Position numbers and translations under genes: made by a program
The notes under the pieces: generated by a model
Databases searched by the model: none
What the model saw: the letters and a program-made list of their open reading frames with translations, nothing else
Told to the model about the DNA's origin: nothing
Part shown: in pieces, positions 8,253 through 17,359 of the stretch
How the letters are laid out: the number at the start of each line of letters is the position of its first letter
Position numbering within the stretch: position 1 is the stretch's first letter
DNA from: Bacteroidota bacterium
Lineage (GTDB): Bacteria; Bacteroidota; Bacteroidia; Bacteroidales; SKPS01
Direction: 5' to 3'
NCBI GenBank assembly: GCA_022709695.1
Contig: JAKLII010000001.1
Coordinates: 460,881-524,880 of the forward strand
DNA: 64,000 nt

Positions 8253-8319
8253 GGCTATAAATACTTTTACTTAACAGATAAGGCTTCCCTTATAATTGAA
8301 CCATTGTCAGGATAAAACC

Positions 8320-9015
8320 ATGGTAGAAAAATTAAATAAATCAGGAATAAATGCATTCATGGCACCACTTCGCTGGATTATTGTTACAGGAGTGGTTTAT
8401 TTTCTCGCTTCCGGAGAAATTGGTATCCTGAGAGCATGGATCTATATTGGGGTTTATGCTATCGGCGGGCTGATCATTGGTATTATACTCCTGAAAAAAA
8501 CACCACAACTGTTAAATGACAGAGGAAAGATGCAGCAGGGAACAAAACTGTTCGATAAGTATATGATCCTGATATACTTTCTATTTGCAATTGCTGTTAC
8601 CCCGTTTGTTGCAGGAATTGACAGGAGGTTAAATCTTTCTGAATCATTACCCTTCTTCTGCTTATATATCGGGATTATACTGTACATCTTTTCAACAATA
8701 TTCTCCATATGGCCAATGCTTCATAATCCTTTCTTTGAAGGCACAATACGAATACAGAGCGAGAAATCCCATTATGTAATAAATACAGGGCCATATAAAA
8801 TAGTACGTCATCCAGGATACCTTGGAATGCTTCTGGGTTCAGTATCATTACCTTTGGCATTTGGCTCTGTACTTGCATTTATTCCCCTGGCCATTATGAT
8901 TGTTTTAATTCTTATAAGAACATACTATGAGGATGCTACTTTACAGAAAGAATTGACCGGATATTCAGAATATTGCAAAGATGTCAAATATAAACTAATT
9001 CCTTTCATCTGGTAA
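8320..9015 (+). CDS. ICMT/PEMT-type membrane methyltransferase
   Basis: An integral membrane protein of 231 aa with about five helices. The C-terminal pattern GPYKIVRHPGYLG, then RTYYEDATLQKELTGYSEYCKDVKYKLIPFIW-like residues, is the SAM-binding signature of isoprenylcysteine carboxyl methyltransferase and phospholipid methyltransferase relatives. In bacteria these usually methylate lipids or small hydrophobic molecules; the substrate here is unknown. The ATG at MVEK is preferred over an upstream TTG because AGGA lies about 7 bases before it. It follows the UvrA-like gene closely and is 19 bases before the hydrolase, so the three may be co-transcribed. Confidence 0.8.
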   Translation: MVEKLNKSGINAFMAPLRWIIVTGVVYFLASGEIGILRAWIYIGVYAIGGLIIGIILLKKTPQLLNDRGKMQQGTKLFDKYMILIYFLFAIAVTPFVAGIDRRLNLSESLPFFCLYIGIILYIFSTIFSIWPMLHNPFFEGTIRIQSEKSHYVINTGPYKIVRHPGYLGMLLGSVSLPLAFGSVLAFIPLAIMIVLILIRTYYEDATLQKELTGYSEYCKDVKYKLIPFIW

Positions 9016-9034
9016 GTCTGAAATAAATTACGAC

Positions 9035-10207
9035 ATGAACAGGACATATTTGTGGGTAATAACAGGTATTATAATTATTGTATTAGCTTTTGTTTTCCAT
9101 ATTCCGGGATTTTATATTTTTCTGGGTATTGTTCTGATATTGCTTGCCAGAACATTTAATCCGTTCCGGCTTTCCGTTGAGAAAATACCTGAAGGATTCA
9201 TTGAAAAGCAATTCAATACAGGGGCTGTCACCTTAAACTATGTTGAAGGACCGAAAAATGGACCCTCTCTGCTGTTTATTCCCGGCCAGATGGAATTCTG
9301 GCAGGGATACAATCTTGTATTGCCCTATTTCTCCAAAAAATATCATGTGTTTGTTGTGGACGTGAGAGGGCACGGAAAATCAACCTTTACACCCGGGAAA
9401 TATTCATACAACCTTATTGGTGAAGACCTTAAGTTATTTCTCGAACAAGTAATCAAAGAAAGAACCATTGTATCCGGACTTTCTTCGGGTGGAATACTTT
9501 CATTGTGGCTAGCAGCCAATGCTCCTGAATGCGTTTTAACAGCCATCATTGAAGACCCTCCCTATTTTTCTTCCATATATCCAAGGATAAAAGAAGAAAA
9601 ATACATGTATTATCTCTTTAAAACGGCCATAGAAACACTTGGCAATGGCAGGAGAGATATCAGAAGCTTTTTTGCCAGACAGGGTATACCCCTAAAGGAC
9701 AAGGAAAATTTGTTGCTGATGCCTTCTTTTATAGCAAGCTACAGGTCAATAAGCCTTGCGCTGAACAAAAAAATCAGACCGCATAAAAAATACGATTTAC
9801 TGAATGCCCGATTTGACCAACGGGCAGGTCTAAAATTTATCAGCGAGTATGATGTGGATTTCTCGAAAGCAACCATTGACGGGAGATTAACAGAAGGATT
9901 TGATCCGGAAGAAACATTGAAGAAAATCCAGTGCCCTGTTTTATTGATTCATGCTTATTGGTCGAGACATAAAACCTGGGGATTAATAGGTGCCCTTGAT
10001 GATGATGATGTGGAAAAAATCCGTTCGGGGTTGAAGGACCTTAAAGTTGTGAGGGTAGATGCCATACACGATGTTCATTTAGCTAAACCTAAGATATTTA
10101 TCAAGGTTATAAGTGAATACCTGGACAATTTGATGGGGCTCAGGAACAAACTTACACCGTCCGGAATACAGGAACAGCAAATGAACAATTTCCTGATGAT
10201 CCAATAG
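9035..10207 (+). CDS. Membrane-anchored alpha/beta hydrolase
   Basis: A 390-aa alpha/beta hydrolase with two hydrophobic N-terminal segments (about 5-22 and 25-38), probably a membrane hairpin. The core shows the oxyanion-side strand LLFIPGQ (about 80-85), VVDVRGHGKS (108-116) and the nucleophile elbow GLSSGG with Ser150. The catalytic His is probably in the late IHDVHLAKP segment. Substrate unknown; members hydrolyse esters, amides or thioesters. It directly follows the ICMT-type methyltransferase and may act with it on a lipid, but that is inference from proximity. Confidence 0.8.
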   Translation: MNRTYLWVITGIIIIVLAFVFHIPGFYIFLGIVLILLARTFNPFRLSVEKIPEGFIEKQFNTGAVTLNYVEGPKNGPSLLFIPGQMEFWQGYNLVLPYFSKKYHVFVVDVRGHGKSTFTPGKYSYNLIGEDLKLFLEQVIKERTIVSGLSSGGILSLWLAANAPECVLTAIIEDPPYFSSIYPRIKEEKYMYYLFKTAIETLGNGRRDIRSFFARQGIPLKDKENLLLMPSFIASYRSISLALNKKIRPHKKYDLLNARFDQRAGLKFISEYDVDFSKATIDGRLTEGFDPEETLKKIQCPVLLIHAYWSRHKTWGLIGALDDDDVEKIRSGLKDLKVVRVDAIHDVHLAKPKIFIKVISEYLDNLMGLRNKLTPSGIQEQQMNNFLMIQ

Positions 10208-10235
10208 TTCTTCATTGAAAATAACCCATAAATCA

Positions 10236-10916
10236 ATGGTAATGAACATGAAAACAAAAATGGCATTGGTTATCCTGCCCGCCATGATTGGCCTGAGCCT
10301 GATCGCATGTGTCATCAGGCGGAGCAGTGAGGTTAAAGTCCGGGCTGTTGAAACCGGAACATTTGAAGACCCCCGGGATGGCAGGATCTATAAAACCATC
10401 AAAATTGGCAACCAATGGCTTATGTCGGAAAACTTTACCTTTAAGCCACCGGAAGGAAATTATTGGGCCTATGATAACGACCAGGCAAATGTGGCAAAAT
10501 ATGGCTACCTGTACGACTGGGAAACAGCCAGAAGAATCGCTCCCAAAGGCTGGCACCTGCCGACGGAATCAGACTGGAAAACTCTCAGGGCATCCCTGGG
10601 AGGGAAAAGAGAGATTGTAAAAATACTGGGAGGCACCATGGAAATTGTATACAAACAAATGGCGCCCGGAGGTTGCGGCTTCAATGCGCTGATGGCCGGC
10701 ATTCGAACGGGTGGAGGCAGATTCATCCTCCTGGGAGAACGAACTGATTTCTGGAGCTCATCCCCAAGCAGGGATGGGCAATATTTCTATATTCTGGATG
10801 CAAAAACAGAGGGTAAACCCCGTGGGCTTTTGGACAGCAAAGAAGGTACTGCAGCTTTGGCAAAGCAACAGGACCACGCCACATGGGGCAAAAGTGTCCG
10901 CCTTTTTAAAGACTGA
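10236..10916 (+). CDS. FISUMP-domain lipoprotein
   Basis: A predicted lipoprotein of 226 aa carrying a FISUMP (Fibrobacter succinogenes major paralogous) domain. The diagnostic run is visible: FEDPRDGRIYKTIKIGNQWLMSEN, then GYLYDWETA, GWHLPTESDW and a late FWSSSPS segment. These proteins are surface or periplasmic and of unknown biochemical role. Three possible ATGs lie close together (10236, 10242, 10248); the first was taken, giving a signal with Cys in LSLIAC. It starts 28 bases after the hydrolase and is probably in the same operon. Confidence 0.8.
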   Translation: MVMNMKTKMALVILPAMIGLSLIACVIRRSSEVKVRAVETGTFEDPRDGRIYKTIKIGNQWLMSENFTFKPPEGNYWAYDNDQANVAKYGYLYDWETARRIAPKGWHLPTESDWKTLRASLGGKREIVKILGGTMEIVYKQMAPGGCGFNALMAGIRTGGGRFILLGERTDFWSSSPSRDGQYFYILDAKTEGKPRGLLDSKEGTAALAKQQDHATWGKSVRLFKD

Positions 10917-11041
10917 CCAAAAACCCTCACAGCTACCTGCCACCATTTACAGATATAAATGCTCATTCTGCCAACAATTCAGATAAAGAATCAAAGGAAA
11001 TATCCATCCACAGAACAGATGCAAAATACCTGAAACCTGCT

Positions 11042-11049
11042 TACATTTG
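11042..11049 (+). promoter_or_regulatory. Promoter box before the glycosyltransferase gene
   Basis: TACATTTG, again in the context CTTACATTTGA, 76 bases before the start codon. The gap between genes here (10917-11124) holds nothing else I can name. Confidence 0.45.
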
Positions 11050-11124
11050 AACTTCTGAACCCTGAAGCAAGAACCGGCCAAAACCTGCCGGTGACAACAG
11101 ATATCAGTAGAAACATCTGACGCA

Positions 11125-12336
11125 ATGCATAAAAAAAAGATACTCTTTGTTCCTTTTGATTTGCTTGCACATTATCTGAGATGCCTGGAACTGGCCAAAA
11201 GCATCCGGAATGAGGCGGTTGAAATCGTGTTTCTGCAATCTGTCAGGTATAACGATTTCATTCGCAACCATGGGTTCAGATACACCGACGGGGTCTGCGA
11301 GGGGTATAGTCAGGTGGTTATGAAGGCCGGAAAATTTGATTTCTCCTGGATTAACGAAAAGTCGACCCAAAAAACCGTCTGCAGTCTAATGGAGGTGCTG
11401 GAGGATAAAAATCCCGATCTGGTGATAGGTGATACCTATCCCGGGCTCAATATAGCCTGTAACTATCTGAAGATTGAACACATCGCTTTAATCAATGCAT
11501 ACGTAACAAACCATTACACAGGTTTCCGGGATACACCCCATTCCCATCCGGCAAATCTGTTCAGGCGATATGTAAGTCAGGAGAAATGGACAAAAATCGT
11601 CATGCTGGCTGAAGACATGATGCTCAGGAAGGTGCACAGCCCTTACAGGAAAATCCGGGAAAACCTGGGATTGGAACCAAAAGTCAACCTTTTTGATGAA
11701 TTCACCGGGGACACGAATTTCATTGTGGACGACAAGCAGTTATTCCCCACTGAAGGCCTTCCGGACAATTTTATTCAGGAGGGGCCGATCCTGTTCACTT
11801 GCACACAGGCTGAAGAAAGGGTTCATGAATTCCTGCACCAGCACCGCAGCAAACCCACGATTTATGTCAGCACAGGGAGCAGCGGGAAGAATATCGTGCC
11901 TGAAACCATTCATGACTCCAGGCTAACGGGGTTCAACCTGATCATATCGGGCAGCGAAAGGGAGTCTGAGACGGAAAATGCTATTTTCAGAAGGTTCGTA
12001 AATTTTGATGATATAGCTGATAAAGTGGATCTGGTTCTTTGTCACGGCGGGAACGGAACGTTGTACCAGGCGCTGAATGCAGGCAAAAGGATCATTGCAG
12101 TGCCCTACATATTTGAGCAGGAATGGAATGTGCAACGGTTTACCACACTTAATCTGTGCAAAGTGTTTTATCATGATGAGAAGCCGGAAAAGCTCATCAG
12201 GCTGATCAGACAAACGCTGGCTGAACCCCCGGGCACCACCTGCAAGGATGCCTTCTGTGCCGTGCCGGATATCTATAAGGAATTTATTTTCAAAAGCCGG
12301 GTAAGCGATAAAAATGTACTTTTGATAGCAGATTAA
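11125..12336 (+). CDS. Glycosyltransferase, UGT/MGT type (GT1-like)
   Basis: A 403-aa GT-B fold glycosyltransferase. The N-terminus starts with a short strand and LAHYLRCLELAKSI, like macrolide and UDP-glucuronosyl transferases. The C-terminal donor site shows LVLCHGGNGTLYQALNAGKRI, then AVPYIFEQEWN, typical of the GT1 nucleotide-sugar binding motif. It probably glycosylates a lipid or small molecule in the cytoplasm; donor and acceptor cannot be told. A small membrane protein follows after 24 bases and a secreted CotH protein after that, so it may head a short operon. Confidence 0.8.
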   Translation: MHKKKILFVPFDLLAHYLRCLELAKSIRNEAVEIVFLQSVRYNDFIRNHGFRYTDGVCEGYSQVVMKAGKFDFSWINEKSTQKTVCSLMEVLEDKNPDLVIGDTYPGLNIACNYLKIEHIALINAYVTNHYTGFRDTPHSHPANLFRRYVSQEKWTKIVMLAEDMMLRKVHSPYRKIRENLGLEPKVNLFDEFTGDTNFIVDDKQLFPTEGLPDNFIQEGPILFTCTQAEERVHEFLHQHRSKPTIYVSTGSSGKNIVPETIHDSRLTGFNLIISGSERESETENAIFRRFVNFDDIADKVDLVLCHGGNGTLYQALNAGKRIIAVPYIFEQEWNVQRFTTLNLCKVFYHDEKPEKLIRLIRQTLAEPPGTTCKDAFCAVPDIYKEFIFKSRVSDKNVLLIAD

Positions 12337-12360
12337 ATCTTCCATCTTAATACAAAAATC

Positions 12361-12915
12361 ATGAGCATCAGAACATTCTGGTCGATCTTCCTGAAGATTT
12401 TTGGCATCTGGCTGATTCTGGAGAGTTTTTCGGTAATACCCCAGTTTTTTTCGGTGTTTGCAGGGATAGTTCAGTACCCCGATCAGAGGATTTACAGCTT
12501 TCTGGCATTGCTGGGATTTGTGGTGCTGACCACCCTGGTGTACATTGCTTTGATTATAGGCTTCGTTTTCCGCAACGGTTGGATTATTGACAAACTAAAG
12601 CTGGATCAGGGATATGCTGAAGAGAAGCTGGATTTTAATTTCTCGGCCCACTCCGTTCTCCGTACAGTGATCATCATCATAGGTGCCCTGATGGTGGTGG
12701 AGAGCCTGCCGATGTTCCTCAAGCAGCTCTACTACTATTACCAGGGCAAGCACATTTTTCAGCACGAACCTACAGTAGATTGGATCATTTTTTACTTCCT
12801 GAAAGGGGTGATCGGGTATCTGATCGTAAGTTACAACAGGGGCATCGCCCGGTTTATCGAGAAGCAGACGAAAAGTGATGACAACCATGGAAAATCCGAT
12901 CAAATTGATATCTGA
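12361..12915 (+). CDS. Small integral membrane protein
   Basis: A 184-aa protein with about four membrane helices (roughly residues 8-30, 40-65, 98-120 and 138-156). The N-terminus is short and the tail is charged and cytoplasmic in character. I do not recognise a family. The helix-rich sequence and close spacing to the glycosyltransferase before it suggest co-transcription. No catalytic motif was seen. Confidence 0.7.
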   Translation: MSIRTFWSIFLKIFGIWLILESFSVIPQFFSVFAGIVQYPDQRIYSFLALLGFVVLTTLVYIALIIGFVFRNGWIIDKLKLDQGYAEEKLDFNFSAHSVLRTVIIIIGALMVVESLPMFLKQLYYYYQGKHIFQHEPTVDWIIFYFLKGVIGYLIVSYNRGIARFIEKQTKSDDNHGKSDQIDI

Positions 12916-12944
12916 TTAGTTGCGATTCAAACAAACACACTTTT

Positions 12945-15008
12945 ATGTTAAAAACTATTACCCTTTGTTCCATTGTACTGTTATCATTACTGAAAGTTGG
13001 ATCAGCCCAGCAAACCATCCTTTCCGACAGCAATCTGCCGATTCTGGTGATTACCACCGACACGAACCCATCTACGCATCAGCCTTATGTAATTGCAGAT
13101 GAACCCAAGGTTCCTGCAACCCTGAAACTGATTTACAGGCCTGATGGCTCAAGGAACTATCTGACAGACATCACCAATCCGGCTTTTTTGAACTACAATG
13201 GCAAGATCGGCATCGAATTCAGAGGCAGTACTTCACAGACCCTCCCCAAGAAGCCCTACGGATTCTCAACCTACCTTGCGGATAATACCACCAACAATAA
13301 TGTAAGCCTGCTGGGGATGCCTTCCGAAAACGACTGGGTGCTGAACTCCCTGGCTTTTGACCCTTCGATGATCCGTGATTATCTTTCATACACCCTTGCT
13401 GCCAGTACAGGTAACTATGCCCCGCGGGTGAGGTTTGTGGAGGTGATTGTGAATGGTGATTATGTGGGTGTGTATTTTCTGACCGAGAAGATCAAGATTG
13501 ATTCAGACCGGGTAAACCTTGTGAAACTGACCACATCAGATAATACATCTCCCAATGTTACAGGAGGTTATATCATTAAAGCCGACAAGCTCAATTCCGG
13601 CGAAACCGCAGCCTGGACAACCTGGGGTTACCATGGCAACACCGACTACCTGTACGACAGTCCGGAAGCAGAGGATATCACCAGTCAGCAGGGGCTTTAC
13701 ATCAAGAGTGTTTTCACCGATCTGGCCACCAAAACCAACCCGATGAATTCATCCATCACCGACGGATATCCCACCATCATTGACATTCCCAGTTTTGTAG
13801 ATTACATGCTCATTGCAGAGATCTCATCCAATGTGGATGCCTACCAGTTCAGTACCTATTTTCACAAAGACAGAGGCGGAAAACTCAGAGCGGGCCCGGT
13901 GTGGGATTACAACCTCACGTTCGGGAATGACCTGTTTCAATATGGGGTTGACAGAAGCAAGTACAACGTGTGGCAGTTCAACAATACCGACAATACTGGA
14001 TCGAAATTCTGGAGAGACCTGTACAATAACTCCACCTTCAAGTGCTATATGGCCAAGCGGTGGCTGGAGCTTACGGCTTCTGGCAAGCCCTTCAATTATA
14101 CCACCCTGGCAAATCAGATTGATCTGCTTGTACTGCTGCTGTCAGAATCCAAGAACAGGGAGCAGTTAAGGTGGGGTACCGTTGGTACGCAAGCCACCAA
14201 TATTTCCGAGATGAAAACTTGGATTCAGAACAGAATCAACTGGATCACCACCAATATCGGCTCTGCATCCGCCTGTTCGGGAGTACAGGTTCCCGGCCTG
14301 GTCATCAGCAAAATCCATTATCATCCCAAGGATGCCGGCGGATATGACAGTGATGACCTGGAATTTATCGAGATCACCAACCATTCGAACCAGGTGGTTA
14401 CCACCACAGGGTATTATATCAGGGAATTAGGGATTTCGTACCAGTTTCCTGCCGGCACCAGCATTGCGGCCAATCAGAAAATCTATCTCTGCAGCAATGT
14501 AAGTGTATTCAGCAGTTATTACGGGATCACACCTTACGGACAATTCTCCCGGAATCTGAAGAACAGCTCCTATCACATCATTCTTTCAGATGCTTTCGGG
14601 AATACCATCGATGAGGTTTTCTACAGCGACAGTTCCCCATGGCCCACCACACCCGATGGAGATGGCCCCTACCTGCAGCTGATTGACCTCAATTACGACA
14701 ACAGTCTGGCTTCGAGCTGGATAGCAAGTTCACTGCCATTATCTGCAGAGGATCCTGTAATCTATGATCTTGCCGTGGATGTATATCCGAACCCCACCCG
14801 GGGGGTTGTGAATTTCAGTCTGGGATCATTCCGGGGCAAGGAGCTGGATCTGATCATTTTCAATGCTTACGGGCAGCAGGTTGAAGCCTTCAGTATCGGA
14901 CAGGCAAACCTGCAGATCGACCTGAGCAGGCATCCGGCCGGGATGTATTTATACAGCATCAGGGATGGTGGTGTTATTTTGCTGAATGGCAGGTTGATGA
15001 AGGAGTAA
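12945..15008 (+). CDS. Secreted CotH-family protein with lamin-tail and T9SS domains
   Basis: A 687-aa secreted protein with signal peptide ending near VGSAQ. Residues about 70-440 form a CotH kinase-like domain (IEFRGSTSQ, PKKPYGFS, LAFDPSMIRDYL, VNGDYVGVYFLTEKI). CotH proteins are atypical kinases of secreted or spore-coat proteins. A lamin-tail domain follows (about 450-570: VISKIHYHPKD, DLEFIEITNH), then a C-terminal type IX sorting domain (VYPNPTRGVVNF near 615). It should pass the outer membrane through T9SS and stay at the surface. A strong terminator follows at once. Confidence 0.9.
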   Translation: MLKTITLCSIVLLSLLKVGSAQQTILSDSNLPILVITTDTNPSTHQPYVIADEPKVPATLKLIYRPDGSRNYLTDITNPAFLNYNGKIGIEFRGSTSQTLPKKPYGFSTYLADNTTNNNVSLLGMPSENDWVLNSLAFDPSMIRDYLSYTLAASTGNYAPRVRFVEVIVNGDYVGVYFLTEKIKIDSDRVNLVKLTTSDNTSPNVTGGYIIKADKLNSGETAAWTTWGYHGNTDYLYDSPEAEDITSQQGLYIKSVFTDLATKTNPMNSSITDGYPTIIDIPSFVDYMLIAEISSNVDAYQFSTYFHKDRGGKLRAGPVWDYNLTFGNDLFQYGVDRSKYNVWQFNNTDNTGSKFWRDLYNNSTFKCYMAKRWLELTASGKPFNYTTLANQIDLLVLLLSESKNREQLRWGTVGTQATNISEMKTWIQNRINWITTNIGSASACSGVQVPGLVISKIHYHPKDAGGYDSDDLEFIEITNHSNQVVTTTGYYIRELGISYQFPAGTSIAANQKIYLCSNVSVFSSYYGITPYGQFSRNLKNSSYHIILSDAFGNTIDEVFYSDSSPWPTTPDGDGPYLQLIDLNYDNSLASSWIASSLPLSAEDPVIYDLAVDVYPNPTRGVVNFSLGSFRGKELDLIIFNAYGQQVEAFSIGQANLQIDLSRHPAGMYLYSIRDGGVILLNGRLMKE

Positions 15009-15060
15009 TTTTATGCGTTTCGCACGAAGACAAACGCAAAGTATAACAAAATCCCCCGGG

Positions 15061-15095
15061 GAGGGTGTCTCAAAAGAGACGCTCTCTTTTTTTTT
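15061..15095 (+). terminator. Rho-independent terminator after the CotH gene
   Basis: An 11-bp stem (GAGGGTGTCTC / GAGACGCTCTC, two G-U pairs) with an AAAA loop, followed by nine T residues. It lies 53 bases after the stop codon. Confidence 0.85.
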
Positions 15096-15115
15096 CTCCA
15101 CGGCCGTGAGGCCGC

Positions 15116-15230
15116 GTAGCTGCTCCGCGACTGCGCCTGGAGCTTCATTCCTTGCGCCTTCGGCTCAGGAATGATCCCGTTGGACTGTCGTCCACCGGGA
15201 CCGCTCCAGCCAAGGTCGCTCCGCAGCTAC
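15116..15230. repeat. Extragenic palindromic element with nested hairpins
   Basis: The outer arms GTAGCTGC and GCAGCTAC pair, inner arms CTGGAGC and GCTCCAG pair, and between them lie two further hairpins (ATTCCT..AGGAAT and TCCCG.TGGAC..GTCCA.CGGGA). No gene is visible. The form is that of a mobile palindromic element with no transposase of its own. Confidence 0.55.
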
Positions 15231-15341
15231 TGAAAAGTATTGGTTATTGTCCTATATTTTGGGCCACCATTGTTTGCAAGTTATCATTAAAGTTGGATGA
15301 GACAGACTGTTGCATATGTATCTTTTTTTCCGCTCGTCGTA

Positions 15342-15605
15342 CCTGCAAGCAAGCTTGCGGGTTGGGGATTACCTGCGGTGATCCCTGAGGGGGGAGGCTT
15401 CCATCTGAAAAACCCTCCGCCACTCACTTCGTTCGTGGCTTGTTTTTTCATTTCCGAAAACCCTGCAAGCAAGCTTGCGGGTTGGGGATTACCTGCGGTG
15501 ATCCCTGAGGGGGGAGGCTTCCATCTGAAAAACCCTCCGCCACTCACTTCGTTCGTGGCATGTTTTTTCATTTCCAAAAATCCTGCAAGCAAGCTTGCGG
15601 GTTTT
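15342..15605. repeat. 120-bp tandem repeats, two full and one partial
   Basis: Units begin with CCTGCAAGCAAGCTTGCGGG. The first two are 15342-15461 and 15462-15581 with only a few differences; a third breaks off after about 23 bases. Each contains hairpins (GCAAGCAAGCTTGC; CCACTCACTTCGTTCGTGG). The frames that stay open across it are by-products of the repeat and were not called as genes. Confidence 0.85.
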
Positions 15606-15612
15606 CTTCAAT

Positions 15613-15639
15613 GAAAAAACCCGCTCTCGCGGGCTTTTT
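15613..15639. terminator. Bidirectional terminator beside tRNA-Ser
   Basis: Stem CCCGC / GCGGG with loop TCTC, A-run on the left and T-run on the right, so it can work in both directions. On the minus strand it terminates the tRNA-Ser transcript 9 bases after the tRNA ends. Confidence 0.8.
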
Positions 15640-15647
15640 CAGATGGG

Positions 15648-15732
15648 CGGAGAGAGAGGGATTCGAACCCCCGGACCCGTGAAGGTCAACGGTTTTCAAG
15701 ACCGCCGCAATCGACCACTCTGCCATCTCTCC
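15648..15732 (-). tRNA. tRNA-Ser (UGA)
   Basis: An 85-nt cloverleaf on the minus strand. The acceptor stem GGAGAGA pairs with TCTCTCC and the discriminator is G. The anticodon loop CTTGAAA gives anticodon UGA, reading UCA serine codons. The long variable arm expected of tRNA-Ser is present, and the T-arm shows GGTTCGAATCC. No CCA is encoded. Confidence 0.95.
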
Positions 15733-15847
15733 GCTGCAAAAATACACACTTTTTTGCAGCTGCCAAAAGCAGAAGCCAATTTTTGCCTGTTCACCTGCCG
15801 GGGTGATCCGTTACCTGTTTCGATGCTGACATTTTTCAGGGATATTG

Positions 15848-15855
15848 TATCTTTG
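15848..15855 (+). promoter_or_regulatory. Promoter box of the GWxTD gene
   Basis: TATCTTTG, 21 bases before the start codon. Confidence 0.6.
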
Positions 15856-15876
15856 TAGTGTTGAAACTTTACTCTC

Positions 15877-17346
15877 ATGAAAAGACATGCCTTACCAGCA
15901 CTGATGCTTGCATTGATGTTTCCTGCTGTTGCCTGGGCAGTTAACGTAAACGCTGTTTTTAACTATGGCGTATTCAGGAGCCCGCAACAGGGAACCTATA
16001 CCGAAACCTGGCTATCGGTAAATGCGGCTACCGTTGTGTTTAAAAAAGGTACCGACGGCAAGTACCGGGGTGAGGTGGAGATTCTGATGCTGTTCACGCA
16101 ACAGGGCGAGATCAAAAATTTCAAAAAGTACAACCTCAGCAGCCAGGCTGTGGAGGATACCAGCCGGAGAAACTTCAGCTTCCTGGATCAGCAGCGGTTC
16201 CTGCTTGCCGAAGGGGAGTACGATATGGAGCTTTCGGTGCGCGATGTGAACAGCAGCAGCCCTGCAGTGGAGTCGGTAATCAAAGTACTGGTGGATGTAC
16301 CATCCGACAAGGCAGCCCTTTCTTCGCTGATGCTGGTGGAAAGGACCGAACCTGCCACCACCCCTACCCCGCTCACCCGCGCCGGTTACGACCTTTACCC
16401 TGATCTGATCTCTTACTATCCCGAATCGAGGAATGAAATCACCATCTACACCGAAGTATACAACACCCTGGCCACCTGGGGAGAAGATGGGATGTTTCTG
16501 CTTACCTGTTTTATCGAAAGCTTTGAAACCGGGAAGGTGATGAATAACATCAGCTTCTACAAACGGGAAAAAGCAGCGGAGGTGGTGCCATTGCTGCATA
16601 CTTTCGACATCAGCCAGCTCCCTTCGGGAAATTACAACGTGGTAGCAGAGGTGCGCGACAAAGAGAACCAGGTGATTGCTTTCAGAGAAGTGTTTTTTCA
16701 GCGGAGCAATCCCAACATTCAGCTCAGGCTCGAGGACATCGAGGCCATCAATGTGACCGAGGTATTCACCTCCGCTTTCACCCACCCCGACACCCTGGCT
16801 TACTATATCAGGGCATGCATGCCTCTGGCGTCAGACATGGAGCGAACCTTTGGACTAAACCTGATTTCCACACGGAATGTTTTGCACATGCAACAGTACC
16901 TGTATCATTTCTGGTACACCAGGGAAGCTTCGAACCCACAGCTTGCCTGGCTTAATTACAAGGTACAGGTGGATAAAGTGAATATGAACTACAGCACCTT
17001 CATTGAGCCGGGTTTTGAATCCGACCGCGGCGTGATTTTTCTGAAATACGGATCTCCAAACTCCATTTACAAATCAACCCACGAGCCGGAAGCCTATCCC
17101 TATGAAATCTGGCATTACTATAAACTTACCGGAAACCAGACCAACCGTAAGTTTGTATTTATCAGTACCGATCTGGGCAGCACCGATTTTGAACTGGCCC
17201 ATTCCAATGCCACGGGGGAGATGAACGATCCGCAGTGGCATCTGCGGTTGCATGCCCGTCAGGTAGGAGGCACAAACATCGACCGCACCCAGTACGACAC
17301 CAATTACGGCAGCCGGGCACTCGAAATTTTCAATAACCCCTTCTGA
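15877..17346 (+). CDS. GWxTD-domain protein, periplasmic
   Basis: A 489-aa protein with an N-terminal signal peptide (cleavage probably after VAWA). The C-terminal third matches the GWxTD domain, a module of Bacteroidota and related phyla with unknown function: the run SDRGVIFLKYGSPNSIYKS then EPEAYPYEIWHYY is characteristic. The first two-thirds look like beta sandwich domains. The next gene, a lipid-A-type acyltransferase, starts 14 bases after the stop, so the two are probably co-transcribed with the glycosyltransferase beyond. Confidence 0.85.
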   Translation: MKRHALPALMLALMFPAVAWAVNVNAVFNYGVFRSPQQGTYTETWLSVNAATVVFKKGTDGKYRGEVEILMLFTQQGEIKNFKKYNLSSQAVEDTSRRNFSFLDQQRFLLAEGEYDMELSVRDVNSSSPAVESVIKVLVDVPSDKAALSSLMLVERTEPATTPTPLTRAGYDLYPDLISYYPESRNEITIYTEVYNTLATWGEDGMFLLTCFIESFETGKVMNNISFYKREKAAEVVPLLHTFDISQLPSGNYNVVAEVRDKENQVIAFREVFFQRSNPNIQLRLEDIEAINVTEVFTSAFTHPDTLAYYIRACMPLASDMERTFGLNLISTRNVLHMQQYLYHFWYTREASNPQLAWLNYKVQVDKVNMNYSTFIEPGFESDRGVIFLKYGSPNSIYKSTHEPEAYPYEIWHYYKLTGNQTNRKFVFISTDLGSTDFELAHSNATGEMNDPQWHLRLHARQVGGTNIDRTQYDTNYGSRALEIFNNPF

Positions 17347-17359
17347 AACCATTCCGGTC

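Noticed and set aside
15287-15614. Two overlapping frames of about 100 codons across the 120-bp repeats
   Set aside because: They arise because the 120-bp unit is a multiple of three; no start signals or family motifs.
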